Source of the DNA: a virus
Reading direction: 5' to 3' (one strand)
Length of the DNA: 34,100 nt
IMG/VR virus record: IMGVR_UViG_3300041409_000215
Location: 1 to 34,100 of that record
How positions within the stretch are numbered: the stretch's first letter is position 1; every line of letters begins with the position of its first letter. The position numbers and the translations under genes are program-made. Below the pieces are notes generated by a model. It made no database searches. It saw only the letters and a list, made by a program, of their open reading frames with translations, and was not told where the DNA came from. This document shows positions 6,927 to 16,143 of this stretch, one piece after another.

Positions 6927-9686
6927 TTACGTCCCGATCAGACCGTGGCCGGCCGTGCCGTGCAGATCGTCCTTCAGTGCCTTGATGGTCTGCGTGGCGT
7001 CCCGCATGGCGGCCTCCAGCGCAGCCTGCCGCGTGATGATGGCGGTGATTTCCGACTGCGTATAGGTCGCGCCAGCCGTAAGCGCAGTGCCCACCGTGTA
7101 GGTTGCGTTCGCGGTTCGTTTCGCCGTGCCCGTATCGACATCCCACCCCGTCTTGCGGTTGGCGACAACTTGGACTCCGTCCACCTCATAGCTGCCGACC
7201 ACATCCCACACGCCGAGGTGATCAAACGTACCGAGGAGAGTAAGGATGTCGGTTCCGTCGATGCCGGCATTCTGGCCGTATACGGCCAAGCCGGAGTGCC
7301 GCGCGTTCGCGCCGGTCTGAATCTGCGCCAACACAAGGCGCCGGCGAGCAGAATTGGAGGAAGAGAACGCAAGAGCCGCGCCAACAACGCCCGCTCCAGC
7401 CGCCTGCGTGCCGCCCCGCAGCATTACCGCACCGTGTTGCGTAGCCGTATCCGCCGCATCAAAATCGCCAGCCGCAGCAATCTCGAACGTGTTGGTCTGC
7501 CACATTGAAACGGTCGGGTGCCCCATAAACCGAACACCGTTCCGCGTGATGTTCAGAATGATGTCGAGGTCATTGGCAATCGGCCCGTCCCAGGGCTGCC
7601 CGGTATCAGTGCACTCACCGGTGAAGAGGAACAGTCCCGAGCGGCCCGTCGTAGCGAACGTGATGCCCTTCCCGTTTCCGGGGTTCTGGATAAAGAAATC
7701 TTCGATCGTGATGTCGGTCGGCTGATAAAGCGCGGTGAACCCGATCCGGACCGCCGGATAAGGCCCGTCACCCCCGCCGAGGATATTTGTGCCGTGCCCG
7801 CAGTTGATCACGACCGGATTCTTGATGTGGACGTTAGAACATACGCCGTCCTCAGCATCCGCATTGTAGGTGATCAGGATGCCTTCGGCGTAGGTGTCCT
7901 GGATGACCGGATTGTTGATCTCGATGTTGTTGGAGAACTTGACGCTGATCCCGTAGCCCTGGGAATAGGTGTAGGCGTCGGCGCGGCAGGTTAGGCCGTT
8001 GAACACGCCGTAATCGCACTTCTCGATCATGAAGGCGTCGTGATTGCCGGCGCCAGGACCGCTCAGGCCGCCGTCGATCACATGGCAGTTGTCCATGTAG
8101 ATATGCTGGGCGCGCTCACCTGCGTTCGGGTTGATCTTGAAGCCGGACGCGCCAGGGCGGGTGGCAACCGAGTTGCTGATCCGGATGTTGCGGCTTTGCT
8201 GCTCGCCGTTCAGTTCGCCGCCCAGGCGGAACCCATGCTCCGGGCTGTCCACAAATATCATGCGGGTCAGGTCCGCATTCTGGACGCTACCGATCAGCAG
8301 GCCGGTGTTGCCGGACGTGCGCCGCGCGGCATAGTGCGTTCCATCTTCGCGGAACCCGTCGAGAGTGATGTCCGACACGTTGCGGATGGACCCGCCGCGA
8401 ATGCAGCCCTCCGCCGTCAGATTGCGGAGCCAGATGTTCGTGATGGGCGGAGCCGCAGCGGCGCCAGCGATGCCGACCTGAAATGCGTTGCCGTAGTCGA
8501 TGACGCGCACGTTCTCGACTTCGCAGTCGCTGTCATAGACGTGCAGCGCGCCGTAAGTGACCTCGCCACGGTTGCCGTAGGGACGAGAAGCGCGGATCAC
8601 GAGGTTGCGCACCTTGGAGCCAGCGCCGGTCCGCACCACACGCTCGGCGCCGTCCAGATGCTCCACCACGATGGCCGCGCCGTTCGCCGGCGCTGCGGTG
8701 AATGTCAGTGTCGAACCGGCGTGTGTATAGTTGTCGGTCCCGGTCATCTGTCCGGCGCGGTTTTCAACCGGCATCCGCGTCCCGGCCACACTCACATCGA
8801 GGTAGGTAATCGAGGTGGCAGCGCTCAGCACAAACGCCGTCGTCGCGCCATCGCCGACGAAGTTGTCGGTTGCCGTGGCAAGGATCGTGGCCTCGACCGT
8901 GAATCCGTCGAAGATCGAGTTTGCGCCCTGCACGATAGGCGTGCTTGACCCGCCGACCGAGCCATCCGCGATCAGTGTCGCCCCGTTGCCGATGGCCCGC
9001 AAATTGTCCGGCAGCGGCAAGTAACTGAACAGGTATTCGGCGCCGCCGCGGAAGTGCAGGGGCATGTTAGCTGCCACTGCTGCGGTTGCGGCAGCGAGGA
9101 TTTCCGCCGTGTCGTCCGTAACGCCATCGCCGGCCGCCCCGAACATCTCCGGAGTAACGAGCCCGACCAGAGCGATGATCTGCTGCTTGCCCCGCAGCGG
9201 AGTGATCAGCTTGACGTTATCGGACCCAGTCTCGGCCTCGTCCTCACTCGCCAGACGCGCATTGATCTGCTGCACCGTGCGCAGCGGCGTCATGACCGCT
9301 GTAAGGCTAACGCCAGCCTCAGCTTCTTCCTGATTAGCGAAGTTCTGCCGCTTGGTGGCGACGACGCTTTCCTTCAGGCTGACCAGGGCATCCCGGTTTG
9401 CAGCCAGAAGCGCACCGACCCGAGCAGCACGCCCGCGGCCGTTCTGATCAATGACAGGGACGGTATCCTTGGGGTCGACGACCTCGATGCGATCCAGGTC
9501 AGCAATCAGCTTTTCGAACTCTTGCGTGGGGCTCTCGCTCGGGGCGATCTGCGCCTGCTTTCCATCGCGCGGATCAGTGTCGGTCGGAGACTTCGGCTGC
9601 CAGCCATCCTCGACCGCACGGACAAGCGGGGCAGTCCTGACCGGAGTGAGATTGCCCCGCCAGTTTTGCCGGACGGTTCTTGCCAT
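6927..9686 (-). CDS. Tailspike or tail fibre with right-handed beta-helix
   Basis: A 919-residue host-recognition protein. The N-terminal 110 residues probably bind the virion. Residues about 118-174 hold two copies of a repeat of the form (E/D)EAE(A/T)G...(V/L)(M/I)TPLR..QQI, a motif common in fibre necks. MFGAAGDGVTDDTAEI at about 180-195 is the classic first turn of pectate-lyase-like beta-helix spikes, and the coil rungs run to about residue 700. The last 75 residues (TGTAKRT...KALKDDLHGTAGHGLIGT) form a helical tail with a conserved end motif. It overlaps the portal stop by one base (TAATG). Catalytic residues, if any, cannot be picked out by eye. Confidence 0.88.
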   Translation of the reverse strand: MARTVRQNWRGNLTPVRTAPLVRAVEDGWQPKSPTDTDPRDGKQAQIAPSESPTQEFEKLIADLDRIEVVDPKDTVPVIDQNGRGRAARVGALLAANRDALVSLKESVVATKRQNFANQEEAEAGVSLTAVMTPLRTVQQINARLASEDEAETGSDNVKLITPLRGKQQIIALVGLVTPEMFGAAGDGVTDDTAEILAAATAAVAANMPLHFRGGAEYLFSYLPLPDNLRAIGNGATLIADGSVGGSSTPIVQGANSIFDGFTVEATILATATDNFVGDGATTAFVLSAATSITYLDVSVAGTRMPVENRAGQMTGTDNYTHAGSTLTFTAAPANGAAIVVEHLDGAERVVRTGAGSKVRNLVIRASRPYGNRGEVTYGALHVYDSDCEVENVRVIDYGNAFQVGIAGAAAAPPITNIWLRNLTAEGCIRGGSIRNVSDITLDGFREDGTHYAARRTSGNTGLLIGSVQNADLTRMIFVDSPEHGFRLGGELNGEQQSRNIRISNSVATRPGASGFKINPNAGERAQHIYMDNCHVIDGGLSGPGAGNHDAFMIEKCDYGVFNGLTCRADAYTYSQGYGISVKFSNNIEINNPVIQDTYAEGILITYNADAEDGVCSNVHIKNPVVINCGHGTNILGGGDGPYPAVRIGFTALYQPTDITIEDFFIQNPGNGKGITFATTGRSGLFLFTGECTDTGQPWDGPIANDLDIILNITRNGVRFMGHPTVSMWQTNTFEIAAAGDFDAADTATQHGAVMLRGGTQAAGAGVVGAALAFSSSNSARRRLVLAQIQTGANARHSGLAVYGQNAGIDGTDILTLLGTFDHLGVWDVVGSYEVDGVQVVANRKTGWDVDTGTAKRTANATYTVGTALTAGATYTQSEITAIITRQAALEAAMRDATQTIKALKDDLHGTAGHGLIGT

Positions 9687-11443
9687 TATGCGTTCCCCTG
9701 CGGCTGCATTCCGGAGAGCAGCCCGCTATCCCGCGCCTGAATGGCAGTCGGCACTGCGTCTTTCGCAATCGCCGCAGCGCCCTGCAGCGCTTCCATACCC
9801 GCTTGCGCCTGCTGCGCCTTGGCTCGGGCCGCACGGAGGGCTTCCACCTCTTCCGGACGGCGCATAACCTTGGCTGGCGAGCGACCAGCCGCCTGGATGA
9901 CCTTCAGCGCCTCGTCGGCGTCGATGTTGTCCATGATGGACGGGTCGATCTGAGCCATCTGGATGGTCGTGCTCAGAAGCTGCATGGTGTCGCGCGCCTC
10001 AGCCGAGCGCCTAAGAATGTCGAGCGGGCTGGTGAATGTCGGCCGAATCTGCTTGCCTGACAGGCTTGCCGGGGGGCGGAAGCGGGAATCCTCTGCATAG
10101 AGCCCCTTCGCTTCCAGGATGCTCAGCTCGCGATCCAGATTGGCGGCAAAGCCGCGTTGAATGATAGAACCCGCGGGCCCGAGCAGCGCCCCCTTCTCTT
10201 CCTGTCGGATCAGCGCCTCGGTTGCCGTCATCTGCGGGTTGGCAACGAGCGTCTGGAACAGGTTGACGTAGAGCATGGACTGTATGTCCTCAGCCCGGCT
10301 CTTGGCGTAATCAAAGGCGTATGACGGGTTCTGCCCGGTCGCGATGGGCTGGATCATCATCCGCCCCTGATCGTCCACCAGACCTTCGTAGTTCTGCCCG
10401 GGGTTGAGCACCGGGATGTAATCCAGCCCCGCCCTAGATGCTGTCGCGGGGTCCGTGACCATCTGCAAAGCGCGCAGCCCGGTGCGGCGAACCGCGTTGA
10501 TTTCCCGAACGGTGGTTAGCGCCTTGATGACCGGCGAGATACCGTAAACGTCGCCCTCTTCCCGGCGCCAGTTGAAGCAGGAGACCGGAAATGTGCGAAA
10601 CCCCTTCTCCGAAACGATCGCTTCCTCAGCCTCGATGACGTGATAGGATGCAAACTCGGTATCGAGGTATTCCCACTCGCCGTTGACCTTGTACATCGCG
10701 CGCTCGTCACGCGGCTGAACGCAGTGGATCAGCGACACCATCTCCAGTTGGGTGTCCGGATCGTCAACCAGCGCTTTGATAGCGGCCGGCAGCTTGTCGT
10801 AACCGAACTTCTGAGCGCATTCCCGGGCGGTGCGCTGGTAGAGCCGGTGGAAAATGTCCGGCTCGCCCCAGCGATTACGGGCAATGAACGCCTCGTTCAC
10901 CGGGATCGACGAATAGCGGATGATCTGGGAGCCGAACCCCTCCTCCGAATAGAGGTAGGCTGGCCCATATCGAACCACGTTCAGGTAATCCGACTGGATC
11001 GCCGGCACGAAGTTCGATGCCGCGGAATAGCGGATGTCGTTGAAGATGAAGGACCGCAGGTTTTCGGCCCATTCCTTCTCCTCTTGCGTCTCCTCATCGT
11101 TCATGGCTGCGGTGGAAAGCCCGTGCCAGAACTCCGACTGCGGGGTGATCAGGCTTTCCAGCCCAGCCGCGAGCCGATCGACGCCAGAGGCAATGGTGTT
11201 GTCGTAAATCTGCCGACTGCGCTCCTCGGACCGTGATGCCTGGCTGCCTTCCGTGTAGCTACCGATCCGGCCAGACCAGTTGATCTTCGGCCCGTCCGGA
11301 TCGCAGAACGTCGCCACGTCCTCCCAGACGTGCTCATATTGGGAGCGGACGTGCTCCATCTCCGATTGACGGCGGAGAATGTCGCGCGCACGCTCCCTGT
11401 CCCCATTCAGGCGCGGGCCCTCTGGGGTGAGATCATAAGCCAT
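9686..11443 (-). CDS. Portal (head-to-tail connector) protein
   Basis: A 585-residue protein, the size of T7-type connector proteins. The N-terminal helical region has W-EDVATFCDP (about 40-50) and SRQIYDNTIASGVDRLAAGLESLITP (about 77-102), both strong signatures of the head-tail connecting family. It forms the dodecameric ring at the packaging vertex and binds terminase and the gp11-type adaptor. The C-terminus is Ala/Gln-rich and helical (ARAKAQQAQAGMEALQGAAAIAKD), as in the barrel region of such proteins. ATG at 11443. The last base of its stop codon is shared with the tailspike start. Confidence 0.9.
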   Translation of the reverse strand: MAYDLTPEGPRLNGDRERARDILRRQSEMEHVRSQYEHVWEDVATFCDPDGPKINWSGRIGSYTEGSQASRSEERSRQIYDNTIASGVDRLAAGLESLITPQSEFWHGLSTAAMNDEETQEEKEWAENLRSFIFNDIRYSAASNFVPAIQSDYLNVVRYGPAYLYSEEGFGSQIIRYSSIPVNEAFIARNRWGEPDIFHRLYQRTARECAQKFGYDKLPAAIKALVDDPDTQLEMVSLIHCVQPRDERAMYKVNGEWEYLDTEFASYHVIEAEEAIVSEKGFRTFPVSCFNWRREEGDVYGISPVIKALTTVREINAVRRTGLRALQMVTDPATASRAGLDYIPVLNPGQNYEGLVDDQGRMMIQPIATGQNPSYAFDYAKSRAEDIQSMLYVNLFQTLVANPQMTATEALIRQEEKGALLGPAGSIIQRGFAANLDRELSILEAKGLYAEDSRFRPPASLSGKQIRPTFTSPLDILRRSAEARDTMQLLSTTIQMAQIDPSIMDNIDADEALKVIQAAGRSPAKVMRRPEEVEALRAARAKAQQAQAGMEALQGAAAIAKDAVPTAIQARDSGLLSGMQPQGNA

Positions 11444-11449
11444 GCGGAG

Positions 11450-11509
11450 CTAGTTCCTTGCCGCTTCCTGGGCGCAGTAGAGATTGTCTGCGAGGACGGA
11501 TGGGGCCAT
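11450..11509 (-). CDS. Possible 19-residue coupling ORF before the portal
   Basis: MAPSVLADNLYCAQEAARN starts at an ATG that overlaps the fibre gene stop (TAATG) and ends seven bases before the portal start. It would carry ribosomes from the fibre gene to the portal. Nothing shows that the peptide itself has a function; it could be chance. Confidence 0.25.
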   Translation of the reverse strand: MAPSVLADNLYCAQEAARN

Positions 11510-12297
11510 TAGGACACCACGGCCAGCTTGCGCAGTGTTCCCCCGGCATCCTTTATGGTGATATAGCCGGTGATCGTCTCCGCTGCGATGGCGCTGTGGG
11601 TGCCATACCGAACGGTCCCAGTACCTGCCGGCGTCAGCCGCAGGTCAATGTCATCCGTCCCTGTGCCCGCCGTTTCAGCGGCAATCTCGAAATATCCAGC
11701 GCCGGATTGTAGGGCCATGCGCTCATAATTCGAGGCGTCAGTGTATGTCCGATATAGCTGGTTGACTTGCGCGTTCGCTCCATTACGCCGCGCGAGGATG
11801 CCGGCGCCCTGGCGAAATTGGGGAACGTCCATTTGGTTGTTGTTTGAGTCCGCAACATAGAAGCCGCCCGCCAAAACCATCCCCGGCCCATAGAACCAGT
11901 GATAACCCCCGAAAGCGCTCCAGTTCCCTGCACCAGTTGGTGCTATCTGCGCGGCCGTAAAGTTGCCGCTGATGGACATCGTTCCAGCCTTGGTCAGGCT
12001 GGCCTTGCTTACGCCGCCCACCTGAAAGTCGAACAATTTTGAGGCGGTGGCGGACGCCGTGTCGGTGACATTTACCAGCAGGGCTGTGAACGTGACGGCA
12101 CCAGCGTTCCATGTTTGGGTAAGCGTTTGCGCGGCAGAAGCCGTCAACGTCCCAGCGGCTTGTGTTGCTGTCGCCAGAAACGCGGTGAGGGCACTAAGAG
12201 CCGCGCGATAATTAGCGCCGCCTGCTACAACTGGAACCTCGTCAGTAGAAGCTAGAGTTGTGCGCGAGGTCAGCGCAGATATTTTCGTATCAGCCAT
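11509..12297 (-). CDS. Short tail fibre-like protein
   Basis: A 262-residue protein starting MADTKISALTS, a widespread opening of phage fibre and head-fibre proteins. The Ser/Thr/Ala-rich beta region up to residue 115 is followed by a core with YHWFYGPGMVLAGGFYVADSNNN and a C-terminal domain ending in DAGGTLRKLAVVS, a tail seen in other phage fibres. No chaperone or protease domain is visible. It lies between the esterase fibre and the portal gene, so it is probably an accessory receptor-binding or fibre protein. The exact attachment site on the virion is unknown. Confidence 0.7.
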   Translation of the reverse strand: MADTKISALTSRTTLASTDEVPVVAGGANYRAALSALTAFLATATQAAGTLTASAAQTLTQTWNAGAVTFTALLVNVTDTASATASKLFDFQVGGVSKASLTKAGTMSISGNFTAAQIAPTGAGNWSAFGGYHWFYGPGMVLAGGFYVADSNNNQMDVPQFRQGAGILARRNGANAQVNQLYRTYTDASNYERMALQSGAGYFEIAAETAGTGTDDIDLRLTPAGTGTVRYGTHSAIAAETITGYITIKDAGGTLRKLAVVS

Positions 12298-12314
12298 CGT
12301 CTAAGCCTCCAGCA

Positions 12315-14993
12315 TCATAGCATCAACCCGGCGATCACGGGCGCCGTGATGGATGCCATGAGGGTGTGCCCGGCTTGGGTGGGGTGAGTCCCGTCCCCGA
12401 AGTAAGTCGTGTTCGCATAGGCCGTGCTGCCGCCGAGAAGAGGCTCGGCGGCAAAATCCGCGAGCGCGTCGTAATAGGCCGACGCCGCCCTTATTGCGTC
12501 GTTAAACGTCGAAATTGCCCCAGCCGTCTTCGTATCAGTGGAAAGCATTGTGCAGGCCACCACCATTGCCCCGGCATCTCTCAGCGCGGTCCAATAGTCC
12601 TGAAGGTCGCTCATGGCCGGGATGCCATTTGCACCGACCAGAACGTGAGCGATAATCCTCCGGCCGTCGAAATTCGCGGCCTCAATCTGAGCAACCACTG
12701 TTGGGAGCTGCGTGACCATCTGGCCGAGCGCCCAACCCGACGTAGCGTAGTTCTTGTATTTCAGGTTAGGCGAAAACGACTTGCAGGCTGTAGCCAGATA
12801 CGAAGTCTCAGAGTTGGTCGCCCCGGCGCCGGCCGTGATGCTGTCTCCAGTGGCCACCAGATAATTCTTCAGTCCTGCGGTCCCGCCATATTGGCGGATG
12901 CGCTGCTTTACGCTCGTGGCCGCCTGGGCGTAATCAGCATCGGAAAGCGCCGTGTCCCAGATGGCGGTCGGCCCGATGTAGCCATAGAACTCACTGTTGT
13001 CGCCGTAGCCGCTACCTCCAAGGTTCAGCAGCGTCATTGTTATGGGCGCAAACGTCCCCGTCTTGGTCTCAATCGGGATTTCGTCCAGGTAGAACGTGAT
13101 TGCAGTTGGCGTTAGGCGAGCGCCGATGACGAGGAAGTCCTCGTCAACCAAGTTGTAGGCGTCCGGCAGAGCATTCGGGGCTTGCTCCCGAACCCGCCAC
13201 CAAAGCTCATTCGCCACAGCCCCGAGCGAGAGTTCAAAGAAGCCCGACGAACCGTCCTCGTTCAGAAACGCAGTAGAGTTCTCAGCAGGGTCGCTCAGCG
13301 ATGTCTGCTTGAGCGCATACATGAACGTGCCCTCGGTGAACGTCACCGCATCGGCGCCATTGCGTGTTAACTGGACGCGCCCCGTGAATGGCGCCTCGAA
13401 CGAGTTCCCATTGAGCGTAAACAGCGAGTCGGGACCGAGAGCAGTTTTCCCGACCAAGTTCAGGTATTGTGCCCCCTCATCGGCATAATCGGGAATGGTC
13501 TCCCCGCTCGGGTAAATCTGTATGTTGGCAAATGCCACGTCCGTGGCCACGCCAGCGCCAACAAAGATGCCGAGCACTTTCTGGACAGCAGCCGTGTCAA
13601 CCGTGTAGGTCGCGGAGGTCCATCCGGCCTCAGTGACAGCCAGACTAACCGCCCCGGTCTGATTATCCAGATCTCCCAACTTGAGCGTGATGCTGCCGCC
13701 GCCGGCATTGCTCTTTGCGGCAACCTTCAACGTCCAGGAACCACTGCCAATCGGCGCAGTGGCGAATTTCACACCGCCGTTTCCAGCAGTCGTGAAGCGG
13801 TGCGCCAGTTGATCCCCCTGCGGATCAGTCGTGTAGTTCCTTGTGACCGCGCCGTTGAGAACCGGGGATAGCGGTGAGACAAGCTGGAACCGATTTCCGC
13901 TTGGAACTTGGCCCTCGCTGGGGATTACACGATACCCGTAGCTTGCCGCGTCCGCAGGGCTGAGCGCCAGCAGCGGCGTTCCAGGGTATTGAGTAACAGC
14001 TAGGCTGAACGTCTTATCGTAAATGTTCCCCTGCGCATCGGTGGCGCGGATTTCGATCTCGACCGTGGCCCCCAGCGTGTAGAGAATTTCATCGGCGACC
14101 AGCAGATTGGCCCCGCTGATTGAAACCTTACCTCCGTCGTCGTCTAGGAGCGTAAACGTGAATGTCTCACCCGCATCAGGATCGCTCGCTGTAATGTTCG
14201 CAATGACCGTCCCAATGTCAGACTGAGCGCGGACCACCGTCGAACTCAGATGGATGTTCGTCGGCGGCTCCACCGCCACATTGGCAACGGCCAGCGCCAC
14301 CGAATTGTAAACCCTTAACCCCTCTCCGTTATCCGCCACAAAGACGGGGTTGAGCGTTGGTGTTGTCTCACGATCTGTATTGACCAGCCCCGCTTTGACA
14401 GCCCCGCCGGATGTGACTGCGACGCGGCCACCGACGTTAGCGCCGCCATCGAAAGCAAACGTCCACACAGCATCGGAGTTGGCGACAGCGAGTTGTCCCC
14501 ACTCGGTCCCTGGCGCATCGTTCTCAGTCGGGCCAACGCCCGAAAACTCGATAGGGCCAGCGACTGCCCCGCCGCCATCAAAAGGGGCGATGCGAACTAG
14601 CTGGCCTCCCCTGAATACGACCACCTCATCTCCGTCCTGCAATTCGGCAGGCGTCCCCTCGGGAAGCCGCATACGCTTGCCACCCCCACCAGCCGCGTTG
14701 CCCATTGCCATGGAACGCAGGGCCTTCTCGGCCCCCTGCCAAGCGATGTCAGCAACGGTTGTGAGTCGTGCCGCCCCGTTTTTCAGAACGGGCACAGCCT
14801 CATCACCGGACAGGTCGCCCGCCGAACTGAGCTGCCCTAGTTGTTGCGCCAGAGGAGCAACAACTACCTGCGGCACGGACGGAGGCTCTGGCACTTTCTC
14901 CGGGAGCGATGCCAGCGTGGTCATCTTAGCAGATGGCAGCGGATCAGGCCTTCTCACTTGCGGCGGCCTGATCGGAACCGGAATGCGCGCCAT
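12315..14993 (-). CDS. Multidomain tail fibre with cadherin-like, lectin-like and SGNH-esterase domains
   Basis: An 892-residue modular fibre. Residues 1-60 are Pro-rich and start MARIPVPIRPP. About 241-333 is a cadherin/VCBS-like beta-sandwich (DPDAGETFTFTL, VEIEIRATDAQGN). About 390-500 resembles a carbohydrate-binding jelly roll, and about 505-705 a concanavalin/LamG-like domain. About 712-892 is an SGNH/GDSL hydrolase: block I GDSIT with Ser718, a GANG block with Asn789, and block V DGTHPTQAGH with Asp867 and His870. Such domains remove O-acetyl groups from polysaccharides, so the fibre probably deacetylates host capsule or LPS. Domain boundaries are approximate. It lies upstream of the short fibre and portal genes. 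Confidence 0.82.
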   Translation of the reverse strand: MARIPVPIRPPQVRRPDPLPSAKMTTLASLPEKVPEPPSVPQVVVAPLAQQLGQLSSAGDLSGDEAVPVLKNGAARLTTVADIAWQGAEKALRSMAMGNAAGGGGKRMRLPEGTPAELQDGDEVVVFRGGQLVRIAPFDGGGAVAGPIEFSGVGPTENDAPGTEWGQLAVANSDAVWTFAFDGGANVGGRVAVTSGGAVKAGLVNTDRETTPTLNPVFVADNGEGLRVYNSVALAVANVAVEPPTNIHLSSTVVRAQSDIGTVIANITASDPDAGETFTFTLLDDDGGKVSISGANLLVADEILYTLGATVEIEIRATDAQGNIYDKTFSLAVTQYPGTPLLALSPADAASYGYRVIPSEGQVPSGNRFQLVSPLSPVLNGAVTRNYTTDPQGDQLAHRFTTAGNGGVKFATAPIGSGSWTLKVAAKSNAGGGSITLKLGDLDNQTGAVSLAVTEAGWTSATYTVDTAAVQKVLGIFVGAGVATDVAFANIQIYPSGETIPDYADEGAQYLNLVGKTALGPDSLFTLNGNSFEAPFTGRVQLTRNGADAVTFTEGTFMYALKQTSLSDPAENSTAFLNEDGSSGFFELSLGAVANELWWRVREQAPNALPDAYNLVDEDFLVIGARLTPTAITFYLDEIPIETKTGTFAPITMTLLNLGGSGYGDNSEFYGYIGPTAIWDTALSDADYAQAATSVKQRIRQYGGTAGLKNYLVATGDSITAGAGATNSETSYLATACKSFSPNLKYKNYATSGWALGQMVTQLPTVVAQIEAANFDGRRIIAHVLVGANGIPAMSDLQDYWTALRDAGAMVVACTMLSTDTKTAGAISTFNDAIRAASAYYDALADFAAEPLLGGSTAYANTTYFGDGTHPTQAGHTLMASITAPVIAGLML

Positions 14994-14999
14994 CAGGCC

Positions 15000-15197
15000 C
15001 TAAACCTCCAACAGCAGCACACCGCTACCGCCTTCAAGTTCAATGCCGTTGCCATTCTCAAGTAATAGCGCGCCACTGGCCCCGCCAGGCGTGGTGTCGC
15101 CGCCGGGGCCAGAACCCTGGCCACGCTTCGCCAACATACGCCACACCCACCACGGGCGTCCCATGCCCGAACGGAAGGTGCCGCGCATCAAAGCCAT
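15000..15197 (-). CDS. Small Gly-rich fibre-associated protein
   Basis: A 65-residue protein. The N-terminus is basic and Trp-rich (RPWWVWRML, residues 14-22), followed by a Gly/Pro/Ser linker and the repeat-like end ALLLENGNGIELEGGSGVLLLEV. Short LLLE-N/D-G repeats of this kind are common in tiny beta-structured phage tail proteins encoded next to fibres. It sits directly before the esterase fibre gene and follows the 69-residue gene by one base. Function is not known; a fibre cap or adaptor is a guess. Confidence 0.6.
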   Translation of the reverse strand: MALMRGTFRSGMGRPWWVWRMLAKRGQGSGPGGDTTPGGASGALLLENGNGIELEGGSGVLLLEV

Positions 15198-15198
15198 G

Positions 15199-15408
15199 TC
15201 AGACGCCCAACAACACGCGTTTCTTGCCGCGCACGTCGGATGCAGTCAGATCGGTTTTAATCGTGCCGGCCGAGCCTTGGCCCTGAAGCTTGGCCTGCTC
15301 CTCAAGCTGGCGCTGCCGGATCGCGTCGTCATCCACCTGTGGCGTGGACGGAGTAGCGATGGGCGTCGGAATCTTCGGCTTGCCGAACAGGGCCCCGAGA
15401 ACACACAT
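15199..15408 (-). CDS. Conserved small phage protein (MCxLGxLFG type)
   Basis: A 69-residue protein opening MCVLGALFGKPKIPTP, then a Pro-rich stretch and a charged helix (DDDAIRQRQLEEQAKLQGQG). Similar small proteins with a short hydrophobic N-terminus containing Cys, a Pro linker and an RxxL-rich end are frequent beside tail genes of podoviruses, but I know of no assigned function. It is followed one base later by the next small gene. The membrane gene ends 13 bases upstream. Confidence 0.6.
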   Translation of the reverse strand: MCVLGALFGKPKIPTPIATPSTPQVDDDAIRQRQLEEQAKLQGQGSAGTIKTDLTASDVRGKKRVLLGV

Positions 15409-15421
15409 GGGCGTAACCCTT

Positions 15422-15670
15422 TCAGGTGACGAGTTGCAGGAAGCCGAAGGTCCAGACGAGGCAGGCGCTGATCAGCCCAGCAAAATTGACCCAGCCGAAA
15501 GGCTTGATGCCGCTTTCGACGCAAACGAACCCATTGATTTGGGAGACATACGCGAGCCCCGACGCCGCTACCGCACAGGCAACGATTGTCTCGTCAGCGG
15601 CCCAGAAGCCGGCCGCGGCAAGGATGGCCAGCGCCATTGCGCCGAGGATGTAGACGCCAAGTTCCGTCAT
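15422..15670 (-). CDS. Small membrane protein, holin candidate
   Basis: An 82-residue, very hydrophobic protein with probable membrane segments at about residues 5-24, 28-46 and 57-79. It lacks a signal cleavage site. Three-helix proteins of this size include class I holins, but there is no recognisable endolysin or spanin beside it, so the holin call is only a possibility; other small phage membrane proteins look alike. The start ATG overlaps the gp13-like gene stop by four bases (ATGA). Confidence 0.6.
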   Translation of the reverse strand: MTELGVYILGAMALAILAAAGFWAADETIVACAVAASGLAYVSQINGFVCVESGIKPFGWVNFAGLISACLVWTFGFLQLVT

Positions 15671-16137
15671 GTGAGGTTGCCTTTCGTCCAGTCGAAGAGC
15701 AGAAAGGGCTCTCCGTTCTTTCCGTAGTTCGGCAGATCGCAGCGCCGCGTGGCGCCCATCTTTTCCAGCCAGCGATGGGCCGAGAAGTTCTTCGCCATGG
15801 CTCGGGCCTCAGCCCGCTGCCCGCCCTGAGCAATGATGTCCGGGATCATCACGTCCCGCACAAAGCGGGTGATCGTCGGAACGGCCCGCCACATGCGGTC
15901 AGTGCCCCAGCTCCATGCTATCCAGAGGCCCGGCCTGACTTGCCCTGCACCTACCGCCGCTTCCGGGTTGCCGTTGATTTCCACGACGTAGGCGTGGTCA
16001 CGAAGCGCCAGGCTGGCGAGCAGGACAGGCGTCCATTGCTCGAACTGGCAGGCGACTTCTTCGCGATCCTCTGGCCGGAGATTGGCGGCAACGTAGCTCA
16101 AATCCCGTAGCGTTGCGGCCGCGATCCGTGCTACCAT
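15667..16137 (-). CDS. T7 gp13-like protein (DUF2833 type, GNAT-like)
   Basis: A 156-residue protein with the motif LRPEDREEV (residues 21-29), followed by a beta-rich core with ALRDHAYVVEINGNPEAAVGAG and a LWIAWSWGTDRMWR segment. This matches the gp13/DUF2833 family, whose fold resembles GNAT acetyltransferases and which is needed for T7 virion assembly. The C-terminal segment NFSAHRWLEKMGATR also looks like the last helix of a GNAT fold. No good Shine-Dalgarno is seen before the ATG at 16137. It is separated from the terminase by about 200 bases that hold a convergent open frame. Confidence 0.75.
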   Translation of the reverse strand: MVARIAAATLRDLSYVAANLRPEDREEVACQFEQWTPVLLASLALRDHAYVVEINGNPEAAVGAGQVRPGLWIAWSWGTDRMWRAVPTITRFVRDVMIPDIIAQGGQRAEARAMAKNFSAHRWLEKMGATRRCDLPNYGKNGEPFLLFDWTKGNLT

Positions 16138-16143
16138 TCGATC

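Noticed and set aside
16107-16134. A GTAGCG half-site opposite TGCTAC as a fourth operator before the 16144 frame
   Set aside because: The arms are 16 bases apart and the second is imperfect, unlike the three real operators with 5- or 7-base spacers.
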